From Sulfurimonas gotlandica GD1 (GTDB lineage Bacteria; Campylobacterota; Campylobacteria; Campylobacterales; Sulfurimonadaceae): 64,000 bases of DNA. This document shows positions 1 through 9,200 of the stretch, piece after piece; the first letter of the stretch is position 1; each line of letters opens with the position of its first letter. Location of the stretch: positions 2,604,001 through 2,668,000 of the forward strand of contig NZ_AFRZ01000001.1 in assembly GCF_000242915.1 (NCBI RefSeq), read 5' to 3'. The translations under genes and the position numbers were made by a program. Under the pieces are notes generated by a model that searched no databases, had not been told where the DNA came from, and worked only from the letters and a program-made list of their open reading frames with translations.

Positions 1-629
1 TCCGTGAAGTATCTGCAAAAGGTCGTTACTGGGAAAATGGTGTATGGATAGAAACTGAGCCAATGGAGATTATGCAAGTTTGGGATTACCCAGAAGTAGG
101 GCCTAAAGACTCATACCTTCTTTACCATGAAGAGATGGAATCACTTGTAAAACACATCAAAGGTCTAAAGCGTATTAGATTTTTTATGACATTTGGTCAG
201 AGTTACCTGACTCACATGAAGTGTTTAGAAAATGTTGGAATGCTAGGGATTGAACCGGTTGAACACAAGGGAATGAAAATTATTCCAATGGAGTTTTTAA
301 AGACTCTTCTTCCAGACCCAGCATCTCTAGGACCTAGAACTACTGGTAAAACAAATATCGGAATTGTTGCTGAGGGTATCAAAGACGGTGTTAAAAAGAA
401 AATCTACATCTACCAAGTAAAAGACCATGAAGATTGTTACGCAGAGACTAACTCACAAGGTGTTTCTTACTCTACAGGTGTCCCTGCAATGATAGGTGCT
501 AAACTTATGTTACAAGGTAAGTGGAGTGGTACTGGCGTGTTTAACATGGAACAAATGGATCCAGATGCATTTATGGATGAGATGAATACTCAAGGTCTTC
601 CTTGGGAGATAAAAGAGCTAGAAGTATAA
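1..629 (+). CDS. Carboxynorspermidine dehydrogenase (saccharopine dehydrogenase family), 3' part
   Basis: The gene is cut by the left edge. The reading frame is open from base 3 and gives at least 208 residues before the TAA at 627-629. The visible part resembles the C-terminal catalytic half of saccharopine-dehydrogenase-like enzymes. In the alternative polyamine pathway these condense a diamine with aspartate semialdehyde using NADPH to make carboxy(nor)spermidine. The assignment is strengthened by the carboxynorspermidine decarboxylase gene 0.8 kb downstream on the same strand, which performs the next step. Whether the substrate is diaminopropane (norspermidine) or putrescine (spermidine) cannot be told from sequence; campylobacters use the route to make spermidine. 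The NAD(P)-binding N terminus is outside the window. Confidence 0.85.
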   Translation, partial: REVSAKGRYWENGVWIETEPMEIMQVWDYPEVGPKDSYLLYHEEMESLVKHIKGLKRIRFFMTFGQSYLTHMKCLENVGMLGIEPVEHKGMKIIPMEFLKTLLPDPASLGPRTTGKTNIGIVAEGIKDGVKKKIYIYQVKDHEDCYAETNSQGVSYSTGVPAMIGAKLMLQGKWSGTGVFNMEQMDPDAFMDEMNTQGLPWEIKELEV

Positions 630-630
630 G

Positions 631-1458
631 ATGAACTTCAAGGCCATAGTGCAGAGAGTAGAATCACTTCCTCCACTCTCAAATGCTACTGTTTTTGTTC
701 AACAGCTATATAAAGAAGGTGCAGAGAATGTTGATATCATAAAATTGGTTCGCATTATTGAATCAGACGCATTGCTGACATTAAATATTTTAAAAATGAT
801 AAATGCACCGATTTACGGATTTTCTCGAAAGATAGCATCTGTAGCTCAGGCTGTTACGCTCTTTGGCACAGAGATAATCTATGGTCTTGTGATGAACTAC
901 TCAATTATGGAAGCTTTAAAAGCAAATACATCTTCTTATGGCGTAACAAGTGCTGAGTTTAATGATGTTTGTCATCTTCAAAGTGCTTTGATGCTTCAGT
1001 GGTACTCAAAAGTAGACCTTAGACATTCTCAGTTCTTAGCTCCGTTAGCACTTGTTATGGAAGCTGGAAAACTGATACTTGTTCGTGAGATTGAAGCTAG
1101 TGACTATGTAAAAGATTTTAAAAATGGTCTTAAAGAGTGCAGTAGTATAGAAGTGTATGAACACTCTATGTTTGATACTACCTCATACTACATTACAGCT
1201 CTGCTGTTTGAGCACTGGAACCTTGAACCATTATATGTAGATATGTTAAAAGGGCTTGACTTTGACAATAATGAAGGCTTTAAAATGGAATACTACATAA
1301 ATACTCTTCATGTAGTTAGAACGGCGGTTAATGTTAAAGAAGTACTAACAGATGCATCTATAGAGAAAGCATGTTTGTTGGTTGAAGATATGGACTTAGA
1401 TAGTGATTATTTTAGACATGTCGCAAAAAGAATAAGAGCAGCTTATGAAAAATTTTGA
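631..1458 (+). CDS. HDOD domain protein
   Basis: A 275-residue soluble protein made almost entirely of an HDOD domain, a helical relative of HD phosphohydrolases that usually lacks the metal-binding residues and acts as a signalling or scaffold module. The typical opening is visible (VESLPPLSN near residue 11, then a region rich in ILKMINAP near 52-60 and AVTLFGTE near 73-80). No receiver, GGDEF or other output domain is attached. The ATG lies one base after the stop of the dehydrogenase gene, and the 3' end overlaps nspC by 14 bases, so it is co-transcribed with the polyamine genes. Its role there is unknown. Family assignment is firm; function is not. Confidence 0.85.
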   Translation: MNFKAIVQRVESLPPLSNATVFVQQLYKEGAENVDIIKLVRIIESDALLTLNILKMINAPIYGFSRKIASVAQAVTLFGTEIIYGLVMNYSIMEALKANTSSYGVTSAEFNDVCHLQSALMLQWYSKVDLRHSQFLAPLALVMEAGKLILVREIEASDYVKDFKNGLKECSSIEVYEHSMFDTTSYYITALLFEHWNLEPLYVDMLKGLDFDNNEGFKMEYYINTLHVVRTAVNVKEVLTDASIEKACLLVEDMDLDSDYFRHVAKRIRAAYEKF

Positions 1459-2578
1459 AAATATTAAAACACCTTGTTATATATGTGAAGAAGAACTTTT
1501 AGAAAAAAATCTCAAACTGTTGGATCATGTACAAAAAGAGAGTGGGGCTAAGATAATACTTGCTCTTAAGGGTTTTGCTATGTGGAGTACATTTCCACAA
1601 GTTAAAGAGTATCTGCATGGTTGTACAGCGAGTGGGCTTCATGAAGCAAAACTCGCTTTCGAGAAGTTCGGCAAAGAAGTTCATACTTACTCTCCTGCAT
1701 ACAAAGATGAAGATATTGATGAGATTGCACAAATCTCTGATCATGTAGTTTTTAATTCACCAAGCCAGCTATTTAAATATAGCGATAGAGTGAAAAAAAT
1801 CAATCCAGATGTTAGCATCTCGCTTAGAATAAACCCTGAACAATCAGCATCTCCAAAAGATATATACAATCCTTGTGGCATCTATAGCCGTTTAGGAACT
1901 ACTCTCGCGAACTTCGATGAAGAAGTCTTAAAGCATATAAACGGACTTAACTTTCATGCTCTTTGTGAACAGGGTGCAGATGAGTTAGAAGATGTTTTAG
2001 TTGCTTTTGAGGAGAAGTTTTCTAAGTATTTTAAGGGTCTTAAATACATTAACTTTGGTGGTGGGCACCATATAACTAAAAAGGGTTATGATGTTGAGAA
2101 GCTAATAAAAATAATAAAAGATTTTAAATCAAAATACAATGTTGAAGTCTATCTTGAACCTGGTGAAGCTATAGGCTGGGAAACTGGAGTCTTAGTCAGC
2201 TCAGTTTTAGATATAGTTCATAACGGTATGGATATTGCCATCTTAGATACTTCAGCAGAAGCACATATGCCCGATACTCTAGCTATGCCTTATCGTGCAG
2301 ATGTAAGAGACTCTGGTGAAGCGCTTGAGAAAGAATTTACTTACAGATTTGGCGGAAATACATGTCTAGCAGGTGATATTATGGGAGATTATTCCTTTGA
2401 TAAAGTCTTAAAAATTGGAGATAAAGTTATATTTGAAGACCAGATTCACTATACTTTTGTTAAAAATACTACATTCAATGGAATAAAACTTCCATCCTTA
2501 GCTATATATAGAAAAGATGGAACTTTAGAGGTAGTAAAAGAATTTGGTTATGAAGACTATAGAAATAGGCTTTCATGA
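1445..2578 (+). CDS. nspC: Carboxynorspermidine decarboxylase
   Basis: A 377-residue PLP enzyme of the alanine-racemase/group IV decarboxylase fold. It decarboxylates carboxynorspermidine or carboxyspermidine to the free triamine, the last step of the aspartate-semialdehyde-dependent polyamine route. The N terminus carries the family pattern TPCYICEE at 9-16, and the PLP lysine is expected in LALKGFAMW (residues 39-47). The C-terminal half has GEAIGWETG and GNTCLAGD, the active-site cysteine region of this family. Length matches NspC (about 370-380). The start overlaps the end of the HDOD gene and the enzyme for the preceding step lies upstream, so this is one operon. Substrate preference (norspermidine versus spermidine branch) cannot be read from sequence. 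Confidence 0.93.
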   Translation: MKNFENIKTPCYICEEELLEKNLKLLDHVQKESGAKIILALKGFAMWSTFPQVKEYLHGCTASGLHEAKLAFEKFGKEVHTYSPAYKDEDIDEIAQISDHVVFNSPSQLFKYSDRVKKINPDVSISLRINPEQSASPKDIYNPCGIYSRLGTTLANFDEEVLKHINGLNFHALCEQGADELEDVLVAFEEKFSKYFKGLKYINFGGGHHITKKGYDVEKLIKIIKDFKSKYNVEVYLEPGEAIGWETGVLVSSVLDIVHNGMDIAILDTSAEAHMPDTLAMPYRADVRDSGEALEKEFTYRFGGNTCLAGDIMGDYSFDKVLKIGDKVIFEDQIHYTFVKNTTFNGIKLPSLAIYRKDGTLEVVKEFGYEDYRNRLS

Positions 2579-2622
2579 TACTAAATAACTAAATAGCTAC
2601 TAAACTCTGGTATGATAGGTTT

Positions 2623-4911
2623 ATGATAATGCATAATAATATTTGGAAAGTCTTTTACTTAATGCTTTTGGGAGCTTTACTGCTCCTCATAGCACTTTTA
2701 TATCTTAGTTATACTAATGTAAAAGACAGACATCTTACATCAGCTGAACATCATACAGAAATTATCTCACGTTCAGTTAATGCAGATTTTTTACAAGAAG
2801 ATATTATCTTAGGTATAGTTGGAGAACAACTTTTTAAAGATGAAAACTACAAAAATGAAAAAAAAACAAAAGAGATATTAGATACTTTATTGAAACAAAA
2901 TCAATACTTAGTAAGTTTCGGTCTTGCAGATGTAAATGGAAATATTCTTATCTCAAACTCACAAGTAAAACTCAAGCATAAAAAAAACCTCCTAACAGAT
3001 AAAATAACAAGTTATGACTTTAAAAGATCTCTTACTAGCAATAATATGGTTGTTGCAAGAACATACTACTTTAAAACCATAAAAGAGTGGATAATCCCTT
3101 TACGAAAAGCAATTAGAGATAAAAATGGAAATGTAATAGGTGTTGTAATAGCCGGTATAAAAAACAATAAAAACAGCAATTATCTTGATGGTCTAAAGTT
3201 GTCAAAAGATAATGTAGTTCTTATTATAAAAGACTTTGATGATGAAAATAATGTCTATAGACTTTATAGTGGCGGAGGAAGTAATGTCTCAAATGAAACA
3301 TTATATGACTTCCCGATAGCAAGTGATGTTGCTGCTCTAGTAAATAAAAGAGTTAAAGAAAAATATAAATATTCCTTAAATGAACTAAGAACAAATGGAC
3401 AAACTGTTAGTATTTATATGACAGACGGTTTTAAAGAAGAAAAAATCGCTGGTCTAAAATATGATGAAAAATACAACCTATGGATTTCAGTTGAAGGCAA
3501 TGCCTCTGAAGTGTGGCATGAGTTTTTAAATATTTTATTGGCTCATGTGATTATGTTTACTCTTAGTTTTATAGTGTTTTTTCTATTGTTTAGAAATATT
3601 GCCACCTCTGAAGAGAGAAAAAATAGAGAACTTATTTATCAAGTACAGCATGACACTTTAACGGGTTTGCCAAATAGAACATATATGTATGAAAATATAA
3701 AAAAATACAAAACAAAACATAGAGAAATATATCACGTTCTTTATATTGATTTAGATAATTTTAAAAATATTAATGACAAGTTTGGACATACTGTTGGAGA
3801 CAAAATTTTAGTTGAAGTCGCTCATAGACTCAACTCTTTTTTTGATGAAGAAGATATGCTTATTCGTCAAGGTGGTGATGAGTTTATAGTTTTAAGAGAG
3901 TGTATTGATGAAACTAAAATAGAAGAAAATTTAGAAACTTTAATAACTTTAATATCTAAAGTTTATCATGTTGATAGTAAAGAATTTAGAATTGGTGCTA
4001 GTGTCGGAATAGCTCAGTATCCAGTAGATGCTCTAACAATTGAAGAGTTGTTAAGTCTTGCAGATACTGCAATGTATGAAGCAAAAAAACGTAAAAATTC
4101 ATACTGTCTATTTTCAGAAAAAATGCGTCACAATAATATTGTAAAAAGTGACATAGAATATGAACTTCGCGGGGCGATAGAAAACAACGAACTATGGATG
4201 GCTTATCAGCCACAAATAAATGCAGATGGAACTCTTTACGGGGTTGAAGCACTCATAAGATGGGAAAATAAAAAGCTTGGTTTTGTAGGGCCTGATAAGT
4301 TTATATCAATTGCTGAAGAGACAGGACTTATGCGGGAGTTGGGTGATTTTATAATCTCAACCTCATTAAGAGAGATAGAAAAGATTCAAACAAAACTGGA
4401 CATGAGATTTTACCTCTCAATAAATATTTCTGTTGTTCAACTCATAGAAGCAGATTTTTTAGCCAACCTTTTAAGAGAAGTTGAAAATGCAAAATTTGAT
4501 AGAGCTTCACTAACTTTAGAGATTACAGAGAGTCTCTCAATAGAGAGTTTAGATGATGTACTTCCTCTTCTTTATGAGATACAAGAACATAATATTAAGA
4601 TATCGTTAGATGACTTTGGTACGGGATACTCTTCACTTAGTATGTTAAGAGAATTACCTATTAATGAACTTAAAATTGATAAAAGCTTTATAGATAAGAT
4701 TTTATATGATGAAAATGAAAAAGCACTGGTTCAAAGTATTATTAATATAGGAAAAAACTTTAATATGAAGACTCTAGCTGAAGGTGTAGAAAGTAATGAT
4801 CAGGTTAAAGTATTAAAAGCACTTAATTGTGATATATTTCAAGGTTATTATTATTCTAAACCACTCTCTAAAGAGAATTTAATTGAATTTTTAAAAAAGG
4901 AAAAAATATGA
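2623..4911 (+). CDS. Membrane-bound GGDEF-EAL protein with periplasmic sensor
   Basis: A 762-residue cyclic-di-GMP protein. A first membrane segment (about residues 9-29) is followed by a roughly 270-residue periplasmic Cache-like sensor, a second membrane segment (about 300-322), a GGDEF domain with intact RQGGDEF near 415-421, and an EAL domain beginning VEALIRW near 540 with DDFGTGYSSL near 660. Both catalytic signatures look intact, so it could make or degrade c-di-GMP. The inhibitory RxxD site is not seen: the four residues at its expected place before GGDEF are DEED. It starts 44 bases after nspC and its stop overlaps the next start (ATGA). An ATG two codons downstream (2629) is an alternative start. 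Ligand and net activity are unknown. Confidence 0.93.
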   Translation: MIMHNNIWKVFYLMLLGALLLLIALLYLSYTNVKDRHLTSAEHHTEIISRSVNADFLQEDIILGIVGEQLFKDENYKNEKKTKEILDTLLKQNQYLVSFGLADVNGNILISNSQVKLKHKKNLLTDKITSYDFKRSLTSNNMVVARTYYFKTIKEWIIPLRKAIRDKNGNVIGVVIAGIKNNKNSNYLDGLKLSKDNVVLIIKDFDDENNVYRLYSGGGSNVSNETLYDFPIASDVAALVNKRVKEKYKYSLNELRTNGQTVSIYMTDGFKEEKIAGLKYDEKYNLWISVEGNASEVWHEFLNILLAHVIMFTLSFIVFFLLFRNIATSEERKNRELIYQVQHDTLTGLPNRTYMYENIKKYKTKHREIYHVLYIDLDNFKNINDKFGHTVGDKILVEVAHRLNSFFDEEDMLIRQGGDEFIVLRECIDETKIEENLETLITLISKVYHVDSKEFRIGASVGIAQYPVDALTIEELLSLADTAMYEAKKRKNSYCLFSEKMRHNNIVKSDIEYELRGAIENNELWMAYQPQINADGTLYGVEALIRWENKKLGFVGPDKFISIAEETGLMRELGDFIISTSLREIEKIQTKLDMRFYLSINISVVQLIEADFLANLLREVENAKFDRASLTLEITESLSIESLDDVLPLLYEIQEHNIKISLDDFGTGYSSLSMLRELPINELKIDKSFIDKILYDENEKALVQSIINIGKNFNMKTLAEGVESNDQVKVLKALNCDIFQGYYYSKPLSKENLIEFLKKEKI

Positions 4912-5462
4912 TAGAAGATAAACAAAGATGGAATGAGAAGTATCTGGAAAAGCCAAAGCAGGAAAATGTTTCGGCTCTTGTAGAAAAATACATAAATCAT
5001 GCAAATGTTGGTCATGCAATAGATTTAGCATGTGGAACAGGTAGGAATACTCATTTTTTAGCTTTAAAAGGTTTTGAAGTAGATGCTGTAGATATTTCAG
5101 ATGTAGCATTAAAAGAGGTTAAAAAAACTTCATCAATAAATAAGATAGATGCTGACTTGGACAAGTACAACATAGCTCCAAATAAGTATGATCTTATAGT
5201 AAATGTGAACTACTTAAACCGCCGTTTAGTTTCTCAAATGAAAGAAGCACTAAAACCAGGTGGAGTAGTGATATTTGAAACATTTTTAATTGCTCATGGT
5301 GACTTTAAACTGCCTACTATGAACCTTGACTACCTTTTACGCAAAAATGAGCTTCTGCACTATTTTATAGGCTTAGATGTTATCTACTACGAAGAGCGTA
5401 TAGATACAAACCTCAAAGGTGAGAGAGTTAAAGTTGCATCTATAGTTGCTAAGAAGGCTTAA
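4908..5462 (+). CDS. Class I SAM-dependent methyltransferase, TehB-like
   Basis: A 184-residue protein with a Rossmann methyltransferase core. The SAM-binding motif I is IDLACGTGRNTHFLA near residues 38-52 and the acidic end of beta-2 is VDAVDIS near 58-64. A PGG turn appears in ALKPGGVVIFET. The size and the DxACGxGRN motif resemble the TehB/tellurite-resistance-type small methyltransferases, but the substrate cannot be inferred. The ATG overlaps the stop of the GGDEF-EAL gene by four bases (ATGA), indicating translational coupling. It ends three bases from the convergent recO stop, with no obvious terminator between them. Confidence 0.85.
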   Translation: MIEDKQRWNEKYLEKPKQENVSALVEKYINHANVGHAIDLACGTGRNTHFLALKGFEVDAVDISDVALKEVKKTSSINKIDADLDKYNIAPNKYDLIVNVNYLNRRLVSQMKEALKPGGVVIFETFLIAHGDFKLPTMNLDYLLRKNELLHYFIGLDVIYYEERIDTNLKGERVKVASIVAKKA

Positions 5463-5465
5463 TTA

Positions 5466-6086
5466 CTACAAGCCCTCAAGCAAAATATACCAGAGTCTAT
5501 CTACTTCTTTATCACTTAAAAAAAGAGATGACTTGTTTTGGAAAAGTTCTACAAGGGCTTCTCTGTTCATACTAAGTGTGTGAGAGCATGCTTTGTGTGT
5601 AGGTAAAAATGCTCGTACTAATGATATTTCCTTCTCTTCTATAGGAAGTGAACATAAGAAACAGTTCAGCTCTTTATGAAGTCTACCTTCATTCTCCAGT
5701 AGTCTTACATATGACTCAATAGCTACTCTTTTTGGATTTTGCTTATTCCACTGTTGTGAGGCATGGTCTAAAAGTTCAAAGTAAAAATCATCAAGTTCTT
5801 GGGCATCTATCAGGTGTTTGTAAAAGAGAGATAAAAAGTCTTGCCAAAGCCTTAGAAGCTTATGGTCATTTATCCATTTAAAACCTATATGTACTACATC
5901 TTTTAGTCTTCCTATCGTTGACTTTGCACTATCTTCTATCTCATAGTCTATCTTAAAGCCTATATTTATAGTTCCATGTCTTGCTCCATAGAATCTATAA
6001 AGAGTCTCTAAGCTGCCCTTTGATATTATAGTTACTATTAAATCTTCATCTTTTACTTTATTAAGATTGATGATATAACCTTGCAT
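5466..6086 (-). CDS. recO: Recombination mediator protein RecO, epsilonproteobacterial type
   Basis: A 206-residue protein matching the short RecO of Campylobacterota. RecO has an N-terminal OB-fold that binds SSB and DNA and helps load RecA in the RecFOR pathway. The opening MQGYIINLNKVKDEDLIVTI corresponds to the OB-fold strand in which RecO proteins read 'vl..r.y.E.d.ivtl'. A pair of cysteines (CFLCSLP near 142-148) recalls the zinc-binding region of longer RecO proteins, but the full four-cysteine site is not evident. The gene is monocistronic, transcribed away from gltB, and has a TATAAT (minus strand) about 55 bases upstream. Divergence from E. coli RecO makes the call family-level. Confidence 0.8.
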   Translation of the reverse strand: MQGYIINLNKVKDEDLIVTIISKGSLETLYRFYGARHGTINIGFKIDYEIEDSAKSTIGRLKDVVHIGFKWINDHKLLRLWQDFLSLFYKHLIDAQELDDFYFELLDHASQQWNKQNPKRVAIESYVRLLENEGRLHKELNCFLCSLPIEEKEISLVRAFLPTHKACSHTLSMNREALVELFQNKSSLFLSDKEVDRLWYILLEGL

Positions 6087-6139
6087 CTTTTGCTTCTTTT
6101 ATACACATATTTGAAATTTATTTTAAAAATCTTCCTGAT

Positions 6140-6145
6140 ATTATA
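6140..6145 (-). promoter_or_regulatory. -10 element, probable recO promoter
   Basis: The minus strand reads TATAAT here, 54 bases upstream of the recO ATG, in an AT-rich region with no strong -35. Strong -10 with weak -35 is typical of housekeeping promoters in Campylobacterota. It lies in the 178-base divergent gap between recO and gltB. Confidence 0.45.
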
Positions 6146-6166
6146 CTTCTTTAAACCTTTAAATAG

Positions 6167-6172
6167 TACAAT
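6167..6172 (+). promoter_or_regulatory. -10-like element upstream of gltB
   Basis: TACAAT about 92 bases before the chosen gltB ATG at 6265 could drive gltBD. The sequence is one mismatch from consensus and no clear -35 is visible, so this is a weak call. The resulting leader would be about 85 bases, long enough to hold regulation, but no hairpin stands out in it. Confidence 0.3.
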
Positions 6173-6264
6173 TCATGACTTTGTCTCTAAATAGACTAAG
6201 TTTCTTTAAAAAGAGATTAAATTTATATAAATTTAGTAGCGAATTTACAAATTTGGGAGTGATT

Positions 6265-9200
6265 ATGACAAAACATCATGATTTATTAAGATCATTTAAG
6301 GATAACTGTGGTTTTGGACTTGTAGCCAATATCAAAAACAGAGCATCTCACAAGGTTCTAAATGATGCAGTAACTGCATTAGAGAGAATGATGCACCGTG
6401 GTGCAGTTGCAGCAGATGGTAAAACAGGTGACGGTAGTGGTCTATTACTATCTATGCCAGAAGAGTTTCTTCGTAACGAAGCTTCTAAAAATGGTGTTGA
6501 ACTACCTAAGCAATTTGCAGTAGCTTCTGTATTTACAAAAAATAGAGATCATTTAAAAATTATAGAAGAGATATGTGCAAATAATGACTTAAAAATAGTT
6601 CTTACTCGTGATGTACCGATTGATATAAATGCACTTGGAGATCAAGCTATAGCTTCATTACCTAGCATAGTTCAGTTATTTATTACTCCTAACTCTATTA
6701 TGGCTACAAATAGATTTGATGCACTTTTATATCTTTCCCGTAAAGAATCAGAGCACAAGCTAGTCGAAGATAGAGACTTCTACATCTCTTCTATGAGTTC
6801 AAAGGTTCTTTCATATAAAGGTCTTGTTATGCCTACGCATATTAAAGAGTTTTATAGAGACCTTCAAAGTGAAGACTTCAAAATCTCATTTTCACTTTTC
6901 CACCAAAGATTTTCAACTAATACTCTTCCTGAGTGGAGATTGGCTCAGCCGTTTCGTGCAGTAGCGCACAATGGTGAAATCAACTCAGTTGAAGGTAATC
7001 GTATAAATGTAGAGATCAAATCTGAGTCTATAAAGAGTGAAGTTTTTACAGATGAAGAGATTCAAAGAATACTTCCTATCTTACAACTCAACTCTTCTGA
7101 TAGTGCATCTGCGGATAACTTTTTTGAGTTTCTTATCGTTAACGGCATGGATTTTTTCAAAGCTGTTCGTGGTGTTATCCCTTCAGCTTGGCAAAATGCT
7201 CCACACATGGATCCTGAACTTCGTGCATTTTATGAGTATCACTCTACTGTATTTGAAGCTTGGGATGGTCCGGCAGCATTCTCTGTAACAGACGGTCGTT
7301 ATATCGGTTGTGTTCTTGACAGAAATGGTCTTCGCCCTTCAAAATACATCGTTACTAAAGATGATAATCTTCTTATTGCTAGTGAGTATGGTGTTGTGGA
7401 TATTGCAGAAGAGGACATCAAAGAGAGAGGTCGTCTTCAATCTGGTGAGATGATAGGTCTTGACCTTAAATTTGGAAAACTTCTTAAAAATGAGCAGATT
7501 AATGACTATCTAAAGAGTTCAAACCCTTATATGAAGTGGTTAAATGAACACATGATATATCTTCAAGAGCATGTAGAAATTCAATATACTGATAAATGTG
7601 ACTTTGAGAGAGAAGACTTTATTAAAAGACAGAGATTCTTTAATATTACTCAAGAAGTTGTTGAACAAGTTATTGAGCCGATGATTATGGAAGGTAAAGA
7701 AGCTGTTGGTTCAATGGGTGATGATACACCTCTTGCGGCATTTTCAAACAAACAAAGAAATTTTACTGATTATTTCAAGCAAAAATTTGCTCAAGTAACA
7801 AACCCACCGATTGATCCAATCCGTGAAAAAGTTGTTATGAGTCTAAATACTGGTTTTGGTGAAGTTCACAATATTCTTAATGAAATTCCAAGTCATGCAC
7901 ATCGTCTTAAATCTATCTCACCTATCATAACTCGTGAGAAATTAGATGTATTAAAATCATTTGGAGATAAAAGCTCACCTCGTTACCAGGCTTTTTATCA
8001 CAACACAACATTTTCAACTGCATATAAAGGTTCTTTAAAAGAAGCTCTAGATGCTTTAGTAGTTAAAGTTATTGATTCAATTAACAATGAAGGTACTAGA
8101 ATAATCATCTTAGATGATTATGAGTTTAACCTAAACAACAAAATTATGCCAATGGCTATGGTTGTTGGTCGCATTAATTTTGCACTTCTTAAAGCTAAGA
8201 TTCGTCATCTTGCATCTATCATCTGTATTACTGGTGAAGTTGTGGATTCTCACAGTGCTGCTGTGCTTATTGGTTATGGTGCAAGTGCTATCTATCCTAA
8301 CCTTCTTTTCTCAACAGTAATTGAAAAGATTGAAACATCAAAAATGATGACAATGGATTGCAACGAAGGCATCAAAGCGGTACATAGTTCACTAAATGCT
8401 GGTCTTCTTAAAATTATGTCTAAAATGGGAATAGCTACTATCGCTTCATATCGTAACGCTGGTCTATTTGACGTTCTTGGTCTTAATGATGAGATAGTTA
8501 AAGATTGTTTCGAGAGTTCAAACTCAGAACTTGGTGGTCTTAACTATAATGACATAGATGAAAGAATTTCTAAGTATCACAAAGAAGCATTTGTAGAAGA
8601 TGGTTTCAAGAAAATCTTTCCACTGAATATTGGTGGTTACTACAAATTCTATAGCGGACAAGAACACCATGACTTTGGTCCTGCAGTTATTCATGCTATA
8701 CACGCAATGGCTGATAGCGGTAAAACTGAAGATTATAATAAACTAAGAGATTTAGTAAATAAAAGAGGCTTGAAGTTTATTCGTGATTTCTTTGATCTTA
8801 AATCAGATAGAAAAGCTATTGATATTTCTGAGGTAGAGCCAAAAGAGAAAATCTTTAAAAGATTTGCATCTGCTGCTATGAGTCTTGGTTCAATATCTCC
8901 TGAGGCACATGAGACTATTGCAATTGCGATGAATAGAATCGGTTCTCAGTCAAATTCAGGAGAGGGTGGAGAAGATGTTGCACGTTTTGGTACTGAGCGC
9001 AATTCTAAAATCAAACAAGTTGCATCTGGAAGATTTGGTGTAACTCCTGCTTATCTTCGTTCTGCTGAAGAGATTCAGATTAAAGTTGCCCAAGGTGCAA
9101 AACCTGGTGAGGGTGGTCAACTTTCAGGTCATAAAGTTTCACCACTTATTGGTAAACTTCGTCACACAGTTCCAGGTGTTACACTTATTTCACCTCCTCC

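Noticed and set aside
6175-6264. In-frame upstream ATG giving gltB a 30-residue N-terminal extension
   Set aside because: The added residues are not part of GltB, no ribosome binding site precedes 6175, and ATG 6265 has GGGAG and puts the nucleophilic Cys at position 15, as expected for a short propeptide.
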